Positions 52,110 through 64,000 of a stretch of DNA of 64,000 nucleotides are shown here, piece by piece. Numbering within the stretch: the first letter of the stretch is position 1; the number at the start of each line of letters is the position of its first letter. Position numbers and translations under genes: made by a program. Source of the DNA: Schistocerca nitens (taxonomy: Eukaryota; Arthropoda; Insecta; Orthoptera; Acrididae); the NCBI RefSeq assembly GCF_023898315.1, contig NC_064618.1, positions 247,045,076 through 247,109,075 of the forward strand, in the 5' to 3' direction. The notes below the pieces were generated by a model. It saw nothing but the letters and a program-made list of their open reading frames with translations. It did no database searches and was not told where the DNA came from.

Positions 52110-52890
52110 TTATTACAGCTATGCGGTCTTGTTTCTCTGAATTTACCCAACAAGGTTTTGTGAGAACTTATCTTCCCTCCAGATATTCAGTTTTAAGTTT
52201 CTTGAGAATTTCTTTTAAACTTCTGCAATGGGCTATTCTGACCTGTTATGATCCTAGTAACATGTCTCTGTATCCAGCTTGTGTCTACTGTCATGCTTAA
52301 TTGATCCAGACTATACTCTAGACTTTGTTGTACTAACATCTTGTTTTTAATTTCCTTTACGGAACGCTTCCAACAAATCTGTTTTTGTGAGAGCACCACA
52401 CTCATACTGCTTCTCAGTATTACTCCAAAATAATAGTATGGTGTGACATGGTCACAATGTCAACCACCGATCTTACAGTCTGATACTATGAGGTTCTCTC
52501 TCTGTTACAGGCATTACTTTAAACTTATCCACATATAGAGGGGGTTGCCTTCAATTACATAATGTGGATATTTTTTTAAGTTTCCCTGTATTTCCCTGAA
52601 GTCATTCAGTGAGGTTACTGACCTGTAGACAAAAACATCAGTAAATGATCTTTACAGGATGTGTGTACTGATAACACTAGCAGCCTTATATGCTTCTTTG
52701 AGGCACACCTGATACCACTTTTGTTTCTGCTGAACATTCACTGCCCAGTATAACATACTTGCTTCTATTAGTCAAAGTATTCCTAAAGCCAATCGCATAC
52801 ATGCGAGCAAAAATCCATATGATTGTATAATGGTTAGTAGCAGATCATGTGGTAAGTGTCAAATGCCCTTTGCGAACCTAAAAAGAGAGG
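52110..52890 (-). pseudogene. LINE reverse transcriptase relic
   Basis: On the minus strand, LPHDLLLTIIQSYGF (near 52840-52800) is followed by YVILGSECSAETKVVSGVPQ-like sequence (near 52750-52700). The TDVF and DKFKVMPVTERE blocks come next, and then a C-terminal stretch near 52405-52193 (SLEYSLDQLSMTVDTSWIQR). The spacing fits a CR1/Jockey-group RT. Many frameshifts are present and no element ends are seen. Confidence 0.55.
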
Positions 52891-52899
52891 ATCTTCCTG

Positions 52900-53930
52900 T
52901 TCACAAGCACCCACCGACTGAAAAATGTGTGTACAAATAAGGCAAGCATATGCTCCGGGGACCTCCAACTTCTTTCTGGCCAGAGCAGCTCGCCCACCTT
53001 ACCCCTTCTTCCTTCTCCATGATTTTATTTCTGTCTGTCTTATTGAATTTTGCTGACAATAAAGCTTCCCAGGAGTTGCATTTTGTATCCTCCTCCTGAG
53101 GATTATTCCTGCCTCAATACATATAGGATGAAGAGACTGATAACCTCACTGTTTGATCCCTTTAACTCCAACAACCAACCAATAATCCATGCTGATGCTG
53201 ATTCTCAGAGCAGCTCAATTTCCTTCAGGAATCTCAATGTTTGAGCTTAGAATATGCTTCACAATCCTACAACACATGTGTGCCACAAATACTGTTCAAT
53301 AATTCTGTGCATCTCATCTTTTACCTGTTTTGTAAACAAGAGTGTCCTGCGCTCTCTCCTGTCACACGAGACTATCTGCTGTAGAAATTCTCAATAAATA
53401 AAAGCTACAAGGAAAAAAATTCATTCTAACTGGCATTGTATCAGGGCCTCGCACCATCTTTGATATTACATTAGAACATTTTGATCAATAAAATCCATTG
53501 AAAAACTCCAGATTCATAAATTACACATGATTAATTTTACATTTGCTTACTATTTTCCTACAATAAAAAGAAGCATTAGAAGCTGTACGCAAGTAACTTG
53601 ATATAAGTCTAGAAACAAAATTCAAATTAATGTTTTACAAGAGCACTTAAGTTTGTTTCTCAATAATAATCTCCTTTTTGCCCATAGTCATATTCACCTT
53701 TGGAAGTACAGGTTTTCTCCTATATCAGCTGATGTCTTTAGATCCAAGTAAAATAGGTGAGATGAATTACATGAGAAACAGTAAATCTGACTTCCTTTCT
53801 TGCGAGATCAAATGCAGTACTGCCAACATTCCCAGTTTCCTAATATTCACAACCTCAAACATTTCTTAGTGTTATGCTGTAGAAAGTATTCTATAGTTAC
53901 CTTTTTCTGCAATTGAAAGGTTGATCATAG
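52900..53930. other. Intergenic stretch, nothing firmly recognised
   Basis: A + strand open frame at 53678-53869 is preceded by an acceptor-like CTTTTTGCCCATAG and contains a GTGAGA donor-like site at 53754, but no partner exons were found. Otherwise featureless. Confidence 0.35.
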
Positions 53931-54070
53931 AGATTCGATTAGATTAGTTTTTTGTTCCATAGAACCGTTCTGAGGAGATCCTCGTGGATGTGGAACATGT
54001 CAATTTATTTTATTTTATTTTTTTTTTAATCTGAAATAACAATACTAATAGTATGAATATATACAATACA

Positions 54071-56944
54071 TCATTTGTTTCTATTAAAAAATTTGTCAAT
54101 GGAGTAGGAGGAGTTGGCCACTAGTAAGGCTTTCAGGCTCCTTTTAAATTGATCTTTATTTGTAACTAAATTTTTTATGTTTACTGGCAAATTATTGAAG
54201 ATGAGTGTTCCTGAGTAGTGGACCCCTTTTTGAACTAAAGTAAGTGCTTTTAAGCCCTTGTGCAGATAATTTTTGTTCCTGGTATTGTATGTATGAACTG
54301 AGCTGTTTGTTGGAAAAAGAGATATATTATTTAGAACAAATTTCATTAATGAGTAAATATACTGAGAGGCAGTAGTTAGTATACCCAGTTCTTTGAAGAG
54401 GTTTCTACAGGACGTCCGTGAATTTACTCCACAAATATGTATTACACGCTTTTGGACTCTGAAAACTTTTGTTTGACTTGAAGAGTTACCCCAAAATATT
54501 ATACCATATGACATTATGGAATGAAAGTAGGCAAAGTATGCAAGCTTTTTCATTTTTATGTCTCCTATGTCTGCTAACACTCGAATTGCAAATACAGATT
54601 TGTTAAGGCGTTTCTGCAGTTCTGTGGTGTGCTCTTCCCAACTGAATTTATTATCAAGTTGTAATCCCAGGAATTTAAGACTGTCAACCTCTTCTATCTG
54701 CTCTTCTTCGTATTTTATGCATATGCTGGGTGGAAACCTCTTACAGGTTCTAAACTGCATATAGTGAGTCTTTTCGAAGTTTAATGTCAGTGAGTTGGCT
54801 TTAAACCATTTATTAACATCCATGAAAATACCATTAGCAGATCTTTCTAGAACTACACTTGACATACTATTTATTGCAATACTTGTGTCATCTGCAAACA
54901 AAACGAACTCTGCTTCTGGCAGTGTAACTGATGAGAGATCATTAATGTACACAAGAAAAAGCAATGGCCCTAAGATGGATCCTTGTGGGACACCACATGT
55001 AATTTCTTCCCATTCTGATGATGACTGATGACTTAATTCACTAGTCCCTTGCACTGACACCCTTTGTTTCCTGTTAGTGAGGTATGACTTGAACCATTTT
55101 GCAGCACTGCCCGTGACACCGTAGAATTCTAATTTACTTAAAAGGATGTTGTGGTTCACACAATCAAATGCCTTTAACAAATCACAGAAAATACCTGCTG
55201 CTTGTAATTTGTTATTTAATGAATTAAGTACATTTTCACTGTAGGTGTAAATAGCCTACTCGATATCAGAACCCTTCAGAAATCCAAACTGTGTTCTTGA
55301 TAATATGTTATTTGTGGTAAGATGGTTGAGCAGCTGCCTGTATATTACTTTTTCTAAAATTTTTGAGAATGCTGGCAAAAGTGAAATCAGTCTGTAGTTT
55401 GATGGTATCTCTTTATACCCTTTCTTGAATAGAGGCTTAACATCTGCATATTTTAGCCAGTCAGGAAATGTCCCAGTTATAAGTGACTGGTTACACAAGT
55501 AACTTAGAATTGTACTAAACTCACAAGAACATGCCTTAATTAACTTTGTTGATATTTCATTGTACCCACTAGAATGCTTTGTTTTTAAAGATTTTATGAT
55601 GAAGTTATTTCTTTTAGTGAAGTGAGTGATGTATTCATGTACTTGAAGCTATTTGTGAAGGCTAGTTTCAGATATTCAAGGGCATTATTTACTGATCCTG
55701 AAAGTCCCATTCTATCAGTAACGGATATAAAGTACTTGTTAAATAGATTTGCCACACTATGCCCATCAGTTACTAATGTGTCATCTACCCTTAGTGCTAT
55801 TTGCTCCTGTTCCTTTCTGGTTCTACCAGTCTGCTCTTTCACTATATCCCAATTGTTTTTATTTTGTTCCCTGACATTGCTATCTTCTTCTCATAGAGCA
55901 TTTGTTTAGACGTCTGAATTACTTTTTTTAATGTTTTACAGTATTCCTTGTATTTAGCTAAATCATCAGCATTGGAGCTATTCTTGGTCGACAGATACAT
56001 TTTCCTTTTTGTCTTACAGGAAATATTTATTCCTTGTGTAATCCATGGTTTTATTATAGACTTCTGTTTAATTTGAGTAACTTTTAGAGGAAAACAGTTT
56101 TCAAACATGGTACTGACATTGTTCATGAATGTGTTACATTTTTCATTCATGTCATGAGCACTATAAACATCTTTCCAGTTCATATCTTTGAGCAGTTTTC
56201 TAAAACACTCAATTTTTGGTTGATTGACTACTCTCCTGTACTCAGATTTAGCAGTCTTGATAATCTGCTTAGAATTTACATCTAAAACAAGGAGCTGCAT
56301 GTCATGATCTGATAGTCCATTTATAACAGGTTTTATGATATGATTTTGTTCCTTTGATTTGTCTATAAAAATGTTAGCAATGGCTGTCCTTGAGGATTTA
56401 GTGATCCTAGTTGGAAAGTTTACAGTGTGAGTTAGATTGAAAGAAAACATTACTAACTGCAGTGAATGTTTACTGGAAGATTGCATTAGAAAATCTGTAT
56501 TAAAGTCACCAGCAATCAAAATTTCTTTGTTTCTTCCTGTTAAATAACCCAAAAGAGCTTCTAGATGATCTAAGAATAGATTATAATTTCCTGCAGGTGC
56601 TCGGTAAATAGTTATTATTATATAGGATCTGTTATGGAACTCTACTTCTGTTGCACATGCTGCTCTAAACAGAATTTATTAATGTCAATGTTCTTGAATT
56701 TATGGCAGTTTTTGATAAATGTGGCAACTCCTCCTCCATCCATATCTACTCTGCAGAAGTAGGAAGCTAGCTTGAATCCTGAAATGTCCAACATATCTAT
56801 ATCAGTGGTCACTTGATGTTCAGAGAGGCAGATTATGTAAATTTGGTTAGATGAATTCATTTCATCGATACAAATGAGTAGTTCATCAACTTTATTTCTA
56901 AGTCCCGGAATGTTCTGGTGTAATAAAGATAACTGATACTGCAT
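54071..56944 (-). pseudogene. LINE B ORF2: endonuclease and reverse transcriptase
   Basis: The endonuclease is in two frames: 56944-56642 with NKVDELL, CLSEHQVT and GGGVATFI, then 56552-55842 with IAGDFNTDFL and LSDHDMQLL. RT segments follow: 55498-55256 (SNYRLISLLPAFSKILEKVIYR and RTQFGF), then 55180-54071. The last frame opens in KAFDCVNHNILLSKL and shows CGVPQGSILGPLLFLVYIND, LFADDTSIAI (catalytic FADD), LTLNFEKTHYMQF and FLGLQLDNKFSWEEH. Its C-terminal domain ends SYSIDKFFN. It has breaks near 56600, 55830, 55550 and 55250. Confidence 0.88.
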
Positions 56945-57117
56945 ACTAATGGGATTGTAACTGCTTTGGCGAAGATGAACTGGCAGTTTCTGATTACTTT
57001 CTGTTAAACACTGTTTAAATGGAGGCTGTATGATAAAATTTGACTTCTGTTCATCTGTTTTCTCAAACTGAGTGTGTCTGCCAATCTCTCTTAAAACTCA
57101 TTTTCTTTCCCCCTTCC

Positions 57118-58127
57118 CTATCCTAAAAAAGGCATCCCTCTGACACCTGTGACCACTGTTATTTTACCACTTGTGCCAGTGTCCCCCCTTAATTTTTCTG
57201 CAATCAACCCAGACAGTTTTCCCTTCCCTTTCCTATTGAGGTGAAGGCCATGCCTAGTGTAGTCCCACCTATCGATAGCATCCACAGAAATCAAACCAGT
57301 ATGGGACCCTATATCCGTTCTAAGCAGCCACTCCAACTCCAAGTTCACCCTCCCTATGGAAGAGTTCAAATGAGGCCGATCATGGCGTCTCAACACAGAC
57401 ACAAGTTCCACACTCGTATGCTTCGTTGCTGATGCTATCTTCACCAGGTCACTCTCTATTGAATATTCAGAGAGTCTGCCAATGCTATTTCCCGGACCAC
57501 CCACTATAACCACAGCATCCTCCTTTGTGAAATCCTTGCATAAAGCACCTCCATCCTCTGTTACCTGACCCAGATCTGCACTAGGCTTGAAAAAGTTTGT
57601 GACCTGGTACTCTGGACCTAGATTTTCCTGCAGTAGTTGGCCAACACCTCTACCATGGTAACTACCTAACAACAGAACTTTCTTTCTCTTTACAAATTTC
57701 CCTACCTTTTTCAAGTCCTTGAAAGCTTGTTGTGCCCTTTCTACAGCTTCAGCTACACGAGGCTCATCCGATTCTGACTGAGGCAACAGGTCAAATCTAT
57801 TTTCAAGGTTTATGACAAAGCTGTCTGATGCTCTCCTTTGCCTGTTCTACCTGTTGCCACTTCCCACCTCTGTTCACCCTTCTCCCTCTTTAACCTGTCC
57901 AGATCCTCCCTTGCCTTGTCTAGGTCAGCTTGAAGAGCTGCAATTTTCCCTTCCTGTTCCAGTATTTTCCTATCTCTACTGCAGATCCTACAATACCACT
58001 GGTGAGCCTCATTTATGTCCCCATTTCCCACGCCACTACATTCGCCCCAATGAAAGAAACTATAGCACCCATCACACCATACCCCGGAACTAATGATCCT
58101 ACGGCATGTCACACACTTCTCACTCAT
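57118..58127 (-). pseudogene. LINE B ORF1: PHD finger, coiled coil, SGNH esterase
   Basis: From MSEKCVTC the frame shows CVTC, CDGC, HWGEC and CRIC with the C4HC3 spacing of a PHD zinc finger. A coiled coil follows (ILEQEGKIAALQADLDKARE). A one-base frameshift near 57830 separates it from the second half. That half holds KVLLLGSYHGRG (SGNH block I with Ser), DAVVIVGGPGNS (block with Gly/Asn), and YTRHGLHLNRKGK (the late D/R-x-x-H block). This architecture is known from CR1-group LINE ORF1 proteins. Only the single frameshift breaks it. Confidence 0.85.
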
Positions 58128-58258
58128 GGTAAAAACAGAAATCGTATAAGCTGATTTAAGTAGTAACTGAAACGTAAACAAAGGACCCTAGAAACTATTC
58201 AGGCAGATATAAATAAATTGAAAGAGTACTGAATAAAAAAAACTGGTGATTACATATA

Positions 58259-58615
58259 ACTCACTGTTTACTTACGATAAGCGCGCGTGAAATTAAGCCT
58301 AAAATCCGTGCTATAGGTGCGAGAAGGAAAATAAACTTCTTACCCCGTTTAATCTTCTTTAACACTTCACTAACACTTCCACTAATGTAACAACACTTAT
58401 ATTATATTCATACCAACTGGAAACGTTTATCTATAAGTTTAATTCACTGCTTACTTACGATTCGCGCGCGTGAAATTAGGCCTAGGATTCGTGCTACAGG
58501 CGCGAGAAGAAAAATACGCTTCTTACCCCATTTAATCTTATTTTATACTTCACTAACACTTCCACTAATTCAACAACACTTATATTATATTTATAACACC
58601 TGTACACGTTTAAAA
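58259..58615 (-). repeat. Two tandem 5'-UTR units of LINE B (about 182 bp)
   Basis: Unit 1 (58259-58440) and unit 2 (58441-58615) align along their length. Both contain TTACTTACGAT, GCGCGCGTGAAATTA, GCGAGAAG, CTTCTTACCCC, TTCACTAACACTTCCACTAA and CAACACTTATATTATATT. The period is 182 bp. They lie just upstream of ORF1 in the transcription direction and so look like promoter monomers. Confidence 0.9.
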
Positions 58616-58620
58616 ATAGC

Positions 58621-60694
58621 TTAATAACAACGCTTTTTATAATTATTTAGGGCAGCAAATACTCGAAGAGCCCGTGTTGGCGCAGTGTTGCCAACAGCAT
58701 CCCTACTTTGCTGTAGGTGAATTTTTAAGAGCAATGCAAATTGTAGGGATATTTTTTGAACCAGTTCCACAACAATGACAGATCGTTTTCATAACATTGC
58801 AGAATCTTACACCCATTATTGGGTAAAAGTGCCACACAACACATCACAAGCCTGTAAGGGCCAACATGCAAATTGCAGAAACCCAAGTTTCAGCACCATT
58901 GATTGCACTGAAACAAATAACATATCACATTTGCTCCTGTTGATGCCAGTTGTAGATATTAGAGACTACAAATGTCTGTCACAGACAATAACATTATAAG
59001 ACCATTTTTACTGCTGTAAATCACAGTTTTCATTTCTACGTCATCTTAGATTCCAAATTAAATTATCTGGTCACAATTGGTACATATATCAACCTTAGAT
59101 TTCTTTGTAGTCAGTTTCATTTTGTGATATTCATCGCAAAAGAGCCTATAACCTTGCAAAATTCTTTAGATTACTTTTCATACAATGCAGCGATCATCAG
59201 GTAAATTAATAACAACTTTCCCCAACAATGGCTTTTGTATGTAAAGATTCCAGTTAGAAACTTAAGGATGTCCTCTTTTATATTATTGTTTTCTGAGTGA
59301 GGTCCTTCAGTCCTGCTGGTCCATTCTGAATAAATACCTTTAAAAAGCATGACTTGCTACTATCAATTTTCAGTCTGTCTTACTCCGTGTGGTCTTTTAC
59401 ATGAACATCCCTAAATAGATTACTTTCATTTCATATTGTGATAAGCTTTGTTTAAAATAACTTTAACAAGCCTCAAACACAATCTTTTCATCTATTTCGG
59501 CCATTCATTGTTTAGTACGCACCAAATCTTTTTCTATGAACTTCATTTAAGATTTTTTTGGTGACTAATGCAGGCCACAACAATAAGCACCTACAGTACT
59601 CTTGTACACTGTTTAGACACTAGTCACATTACCCTTAATGTTTTATCACAGGGTACAGTATATCAAAACAGAAATGATGGAACGCATTATTCCCCAACTG
59701 ACCACTATTGCTATTGCTGTTGAAAGTGTGTTAAACAAACTCACTACCACTACACACTGCAGTCTCACTTCATTAACTGTCACAATTGCATATATCTTGA
59801 TAGATTACACTGCTCTTCCCTAGTGTAGCCCAAGGATGGCAATTTCTCTTGCTCAAGAAAATTATCCAAATTCCCGAGAAAAGATTAACTGTGCTGATCT
59901 TTGTTAACCAGGTATGCAAATCAACATGCTGTTAGTGTAACTACTAGTCCCTAGGAGAGCAGCTAGCTTTAAGCTGTGTACTGCCTTGCTGAAACTCTAA
60001 CATTAGAGCTAGAGCTATCTCGAGCACTGTGCACTGATGAATAGTCCACACAGCTCCACACTTTTGGCTAGAAGCAGATGAACACAACATATCCTTCATC
60101 ACACACCAAACTGTGGTTTGTTGATATATTCACGCTATCACACTGCAACATTCGTTCACAGTATAATATGCAAGATCCACATTTCATCTGTTTAAAACTC
60201 TAGCCACTTTAATCCCAGTGCTTACCTCTATTACATGTGACAACTCGTTTACTTGGTCTATTTTTAAATGTAAATCCCATGGATTTAATTTTTCTCTCTC
60301 CAGAGTTTCCTTGCAGTCAAATAGCTGTGAAGTTTAAGCATAGTTGGTACCTCTTTGTACCCTTCATAACATTGGATACATTATATTCTGTACTAATAAT
60401 CTGTAAAACTTGGATTTTGGCCACTGCAACAACTTTTTGGGACTCCATTATCAAAAACGCATTGTGGGAAATCTGATGAACCGTGACAGTGGTTACCAAT
60501 TGAATAACGCATGGAATCCCGTCATCTCCGAAATTTGCTCGAAACGAAGACACCAGAAGACTTCGATAGCTGCAGCCAGTGACAATACCGACGGCAGCTG
60601 AGTACTGCAGTTCCACCAGTGAGGGCGCTGCCGCTGGGTGTGTGGCCCTTCTGTCTCCACAATTGCAACGAATGCGCGGCAGTACTATCAGCAC
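58621..60694. other. Intergenic stretch, nothing recognised
   Basis: No coding exon or repeat end is supported. The last 200 bp (60490-60694) are more GC-rich and could be extra 5' leader of RTE copy 2 or another repeat. Confidence 0.4.
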
Positions 60695-63600
60695 ACCCCA
60701 TAAACCATGGACCTTGCCGTTGGTTGGGAGGCTTGCGTGCCTCAGCGATACAGATAGCCGTACCGTAGGTACAACCACAACGGAGGGGTATTTGTTGAGA
60801 GGCCAGACAAACGTGTGGTTCCTGAAGAGGGGCAGCAGCCTTTTCAGTAGTTGCAAGGGCAACAGTCTGGATGATTGACTGATCTGGCCTTGTAACAATA
60901 ACCAAAACGGCCTTGCTGTGCTGGTACAGCGAACGGCTGAAAGCAAGGGGAAACTACGGCCGTAATTTTTCCCGAGGGCATGCAGCTTTACTGTATGATT
61001 AAATGATGGCGTCGTCTTGGGTAAAATATTCCGGAGGTAAAATAGTCCCCCATTCGGATCTCCGGGCGGGGACTACTCAAGAGGATGTCGTTATCAGGAG
61101 GAAGACAACTGGCGTTCTACGGATTGGAGCGTGGAATGTCAGATCCCTTAATCGGGCAGGTAGGTTAGAAAATTTGAAAAGGGAAATGGATAGGTTAAAG
61201 TTAGATATAGTGGGAATTAGTGAAGTTCGGTGGCAGGAGGAACAAGACTTCTGGTCAGGTGACTACAGGGTTATAAACACAAAGTCAAATAGGGGTAATG
61301 CAGGAGTAGGTTTAATAATGAATAGGAAAATAGGAACGCGGGTAAGCTACTACAAACAGCATAGTGAACGCATTATTGTGGCCAAGATAGATACGAAGCC
61401 CACACCAACTACAGTAGTACAAGTTTATATGCCAACTAGCTCTGCAGATGACGAAGAAATTGAAGAAAGGTATGATGAAATAAAAGAAATTATTCAGATA
61501 GTGAAGGGAGATGAAAATTTAATAGTCATGGGTGACTGGAATTCGAGAGTACGAAAAGGGAGAGAAGGAAACGTAGTAGGTGAATATGGATTGGGGCTAC
61601 GAAATTAAAGAGGAAGCCGCCTGGTAGAATTTTGCACAGAGCACAACTTAATCATAGTTAACACTTGGTTTAAGAATCATGATAGAAGGTTGTATACATG
61701 GAAGAATCCTGGAGACACTAAAAGGTATCAGATAGATTATATAATGGTAAGACAGAGATTTAGGAACCAGGTTTTAAATTGTAAGACATTTCCAGGGGCA
61801 GATGTGGACTCTGACCACAATCTATTGGTTATGAACTGCAGATAGAAACTGCAAAAAGGTGGGAATTTAAGGAGATGGGACCTGGATAAACTGAAAGAAC
61901 CAGAGGTTGTACAGAGTTTCAGGGAGAGCATAAGGGAACAATTGACAGGAATGGGGGAAAGAAATACAGTAGAAGAAGAATGGATAGCTCTGAGGGATGA
62001 AGTAGTGAAGGCAGCAGAGGATCAAGTAGGTAAAAAGACGAGGGCTAGTAGAAATCCTTGGGTAACAGAAGAAATATTGAATTTAATTGATGAAAGGAGA
62101 AAATATAAAAATGCAGTAAATGAAGCAGGCAAAAAGGAATACAAACGTCTCAAAAATGAGATCGACAGGAAGTGCAAAATGGCTAAGCAGGGATGGCTAG
62201 AAGACAAATGTAAGGATGTAGAGGCTTATCTCACTAGGGGGTAAGATAGATACTGCCTACAGGAAAATTAAAGAGACCTTTCGAGATAAGAGAACCACTT
62301 GTATGAACATAAAGAGCTCAGATGGAAACCCAGTTCTAAGCAAAGAAGGGAAAGCAGAAAGGTGGAAGGAGTATATAGAGGGTCTATACAAGGGCGATGT
62401 ACTTGAGGACAATATTATGGAAATGGAAGAGGATGTAGATGAAGATGAAATGGGAGATACAATACTGCGTGAAGAGTTTGACAGAGCACTGAAAGACTTG
62501 AGTCGAAACAAGGCCCCCGGAGTAGACAACATTCCATTGGAACTACTGACAGCCTTGGGAGAGCCAGTCCTGACAAAACTCTACCATCTGGTGAGCAAGA
62601 TGTAGGAAACAGGCGAAATACCCTCAGACTTCAAGAAGAATATAGTAATTCCAATCCCAAAGAAAGCAGGTGTTGACAGATGTGAGAATTACCGAACAAT
62701 CAGTTTAATGAGCCACAGCTGCAAAATACTAACACGAATTCTTTACAGACGAATGGAAAAACTAGTAGAAGCCGACCTCGGGGAAGATCAGTTTGGATTC
62801 CGTAGAAATACTGGAACACGTGAGGCAATACTGACCTTACGACTTATCTTAGAAGAAAGATTAAGGAAAGGCAAACCTACGTTTCTAGCATTTGTAGACT
62901 TAGAGAAAGCTTTTGACAATGTTGACTGGAATACTCTCTTTCAAATTCTGAAGGTGGCAGGGGTAAAATACAGGGAGCGAAAGGCTATTTACAATTTGTA
63001 CAGAAACCAGATGGCAGTTATAAGAGTCGAGGGGCATGAAAGGGAAGCAGTGGTTGGGAAGGGAGTAAGACAGGGTTGTAGCCTCTCCCCGATGTTATTC
63101 AATCTGTATATTGAGCAAGCAGTAAAGGAAACAAAAGAAAAATTCGGAGTAGGTATTAAAATCCATGGAGAAGAAATAAAAACTTTGAGGTTCGCCGATG
63201 ACATTGTAATTCTGTCAGAGACAGCAAAGGACTTGGAAGAGCAGTTGAACGGAATGGATAGTGTCTTGAAAGGAGGATATAAGATGAACATCAACAAAAG
63301 CAAATCGAGGATAATGGAATGTAGTCAAATTAAATCGGGTGATGCTGAGGGAATTAGATTAGGAAATGAGACACTTAAAGTAGTAAAGGAGTTTTGCTAT
63401 TTGGGGAGCAAAATAACTGATGATGGTCGAAGTAGAGAGGATATAAAATGTAGACTGGCAATGGCAAGGAAATCGTTTCTGAAGAAGAGAAATTTGTTAA
63501 CCGAGTATAGATTTAAGTGTCAGGAAGTCATTTCTGAAAGTATTTGTATGGAGTGTAGCCATGTATGGAAGTGAAACATGGACGATAAATAGTTTGGACA

Positions 63601-63976
63601 AGAAGAGAATAGAAGCTTTCGAAATGTGGTGCTACAGAAGAATGCTGAAGATAAAGGTGGGTAGATCACGTAACTAATAAGGAGGTATTGAATAGGATTG
63701 GGGAGAAGAGGAGTATGTGGCACAACTTGACAAAAAGGAGGGACCGGTTAGTAGGACATGTTCTGAGGCATCAATGGATCACAAATTTAGTATTGGAGGG
63801 CAGCGTGGAAGGTAAAAATCGTAGGGGGAGACCAAGAGATGAATACACTAAGCAGATTCAGAAGGACGTAGGTTGCAGTAGGTACTGGGAGATGAAGAAG
63901 CTTGCACAGGATAGAGTAGCATGGAGAGCTGCATCAAACCAGTCTCAGGACTGAAGACCACAACAACAACAACAAC
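60695..63976 (+). mobile_element. RTE-clade LINE, copy 2
   Basis: A nearly full-length second member of the family at 26739-30033, on the opposite strand. Shared sequence begins at CCCCATAAACCATGG (60696) and ends in (CAA)n near 63976. A possible short duplication TATCAGC (60686-60692) versus TATAAGC (63977-63983) has one mismatch and is uncertain. This copy is more damaged than copy 1, so it probably inserted earlier or has evolved longer without constraint. Confidence 0.9.
61003..63954 (+). pseudogene. RTE endonuclease-RT, copy 2, multiply broken
   Basis: It starts MMASSWVKYSGGKIVPHSDL at 61003. By comparison with copy 1 the breaks are: TAA at 61606-61608, TAG near 61845 with a 6-bp loss, a one-base insertion near 62238, TAG near 62603, a 2-bp deletion near 63500 and an insertion near 63657. 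Domains otherwise match: endonuclease to about 61830, RT 62480-63330 with DQFGFRRN and FADDIV, and a C-terminal part ending SNQSQD at 63951. The intact Arg codon opposite copy 1's TGA lies near 62841. Confidence 0.9.
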
Positions 63977-64000
63977 ATATAAGCTGGAGCGGAGAACGTC

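Larger units (their letters stand above)
53936..58620 (-). mobile_element. CR1-group LINE B with PHD-esterase ORF1
   Basis: A near full-length element lies on the minus strand. It has a 5' UTR with two tandem units (58615-58259), ORF1 (58127 to 57118), ORF2 with endonuclease and RT (about 56944 to 54071), and a short 3' UTR ending in AATCT-like repeats near 53936. It is broken by a few frameshifts and stops. It differs from the CR1-like LINE at 25-33 kb in both proteins and 3' end. Confidence 0.87.

Noticed and set aside
53680-53754. Plus-strand candidate exon with acceptor- and donor-like ends (IFTFGSTGFLLYQLMSLDP)
   Set aside because: The composition looks natural, but no partner exons or known family could be found, and the strand conflicts with the candidate minus-strand exon nearby.
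60317-60946. 209-codon minus-strand frame
   Set aside because: It runs antisense through the RTE 5' leader. The same leader in copy 1 gives a similar shadow frame (29743-30054), so it follows from shared sequence, not from a gene.

Overview
This window is nuclear DNA of an invertebrate, almost certainly an insect with a large, repeat-rich genome. The mix of tRNA-derived SINE, RTE, CR1-like and I-clade LINEs, Penelope-like elements and Tc1/hAT relics resembles acridid grasshoppers such as Schistocerca or Locusta; that assignment is inference from repeat families I recall, not a search. No bacterial, plasmid or CRISPR features are present.

One host gene dominates. Seven short + strand exons between 8482 and 49612 join into a 960-nt reading frame with no interruptions (319 residues). 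They encode an ITM2/BRI-type type II membrane protein with a BRICHOS domain. Every junction has a GT..AG intron and compatible phase. Four introns are tiny (79-176 nt) and two are very large: intron 3 is 14.6 kb and intron 5 is 25.1 kb. Nearly all transposons from 9 to 49 kb lie in these two introns. The start codon has an in-frame stop 9 nt upstream, and a poly(A) signal lies 657 nt after the stop codon. Just past it, a short minus-strand stretch looks like the last coding exon of a convergent gene.

Layout: 1-8.1 kb holds a LINE 3' fragment, a Tc1-like relic, a SINE relic and otherwise featureless DNA. 8.1-9.1 kb holds the ITM2 promoter and exons 1-3. 9.1-23.8 kb (intron 3) holds a SINE with perfect target duplication, a non-autonomous hAT element with 8-bp duplication, two Penelope-like copies, and a DNA element with long inverted repeats around an unrecognised open frame. 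23.8-24.2 kb holds exons 4-5. 24.2-49.25 kb (intron 5) is a nest. An RTE element is inserted inside a CR1-like LINE, the CR1-like LINE has its 5' part inverted, and beside it lie a decayed I-clade LINE, a Penelope copy, and a Jockey-type LINE split by a TA-flanked Tc1/mariner-group element. 49.25-50.3 kb holds exons 6-7 and the 3' UTR. 50.3-60.7 kb holds LINE relics, chiefly a second CR1-group LINE with a PHD-plus-esterase ORF1. 60.7-64 kb holds a second RTE copy in inverted orientation to the first.

The transposons are all damaged, although RTE copy 1 is broken by only one in-frame TGA. The most useful observations are the complete ITM2 model with its odd cysteine-free C-terminal peptide, two nested insertions that can be dated against each other from their target duplications, the twin-priming-like inversion, and the inverted RTE pair flanking ITM2 exons 6-7.
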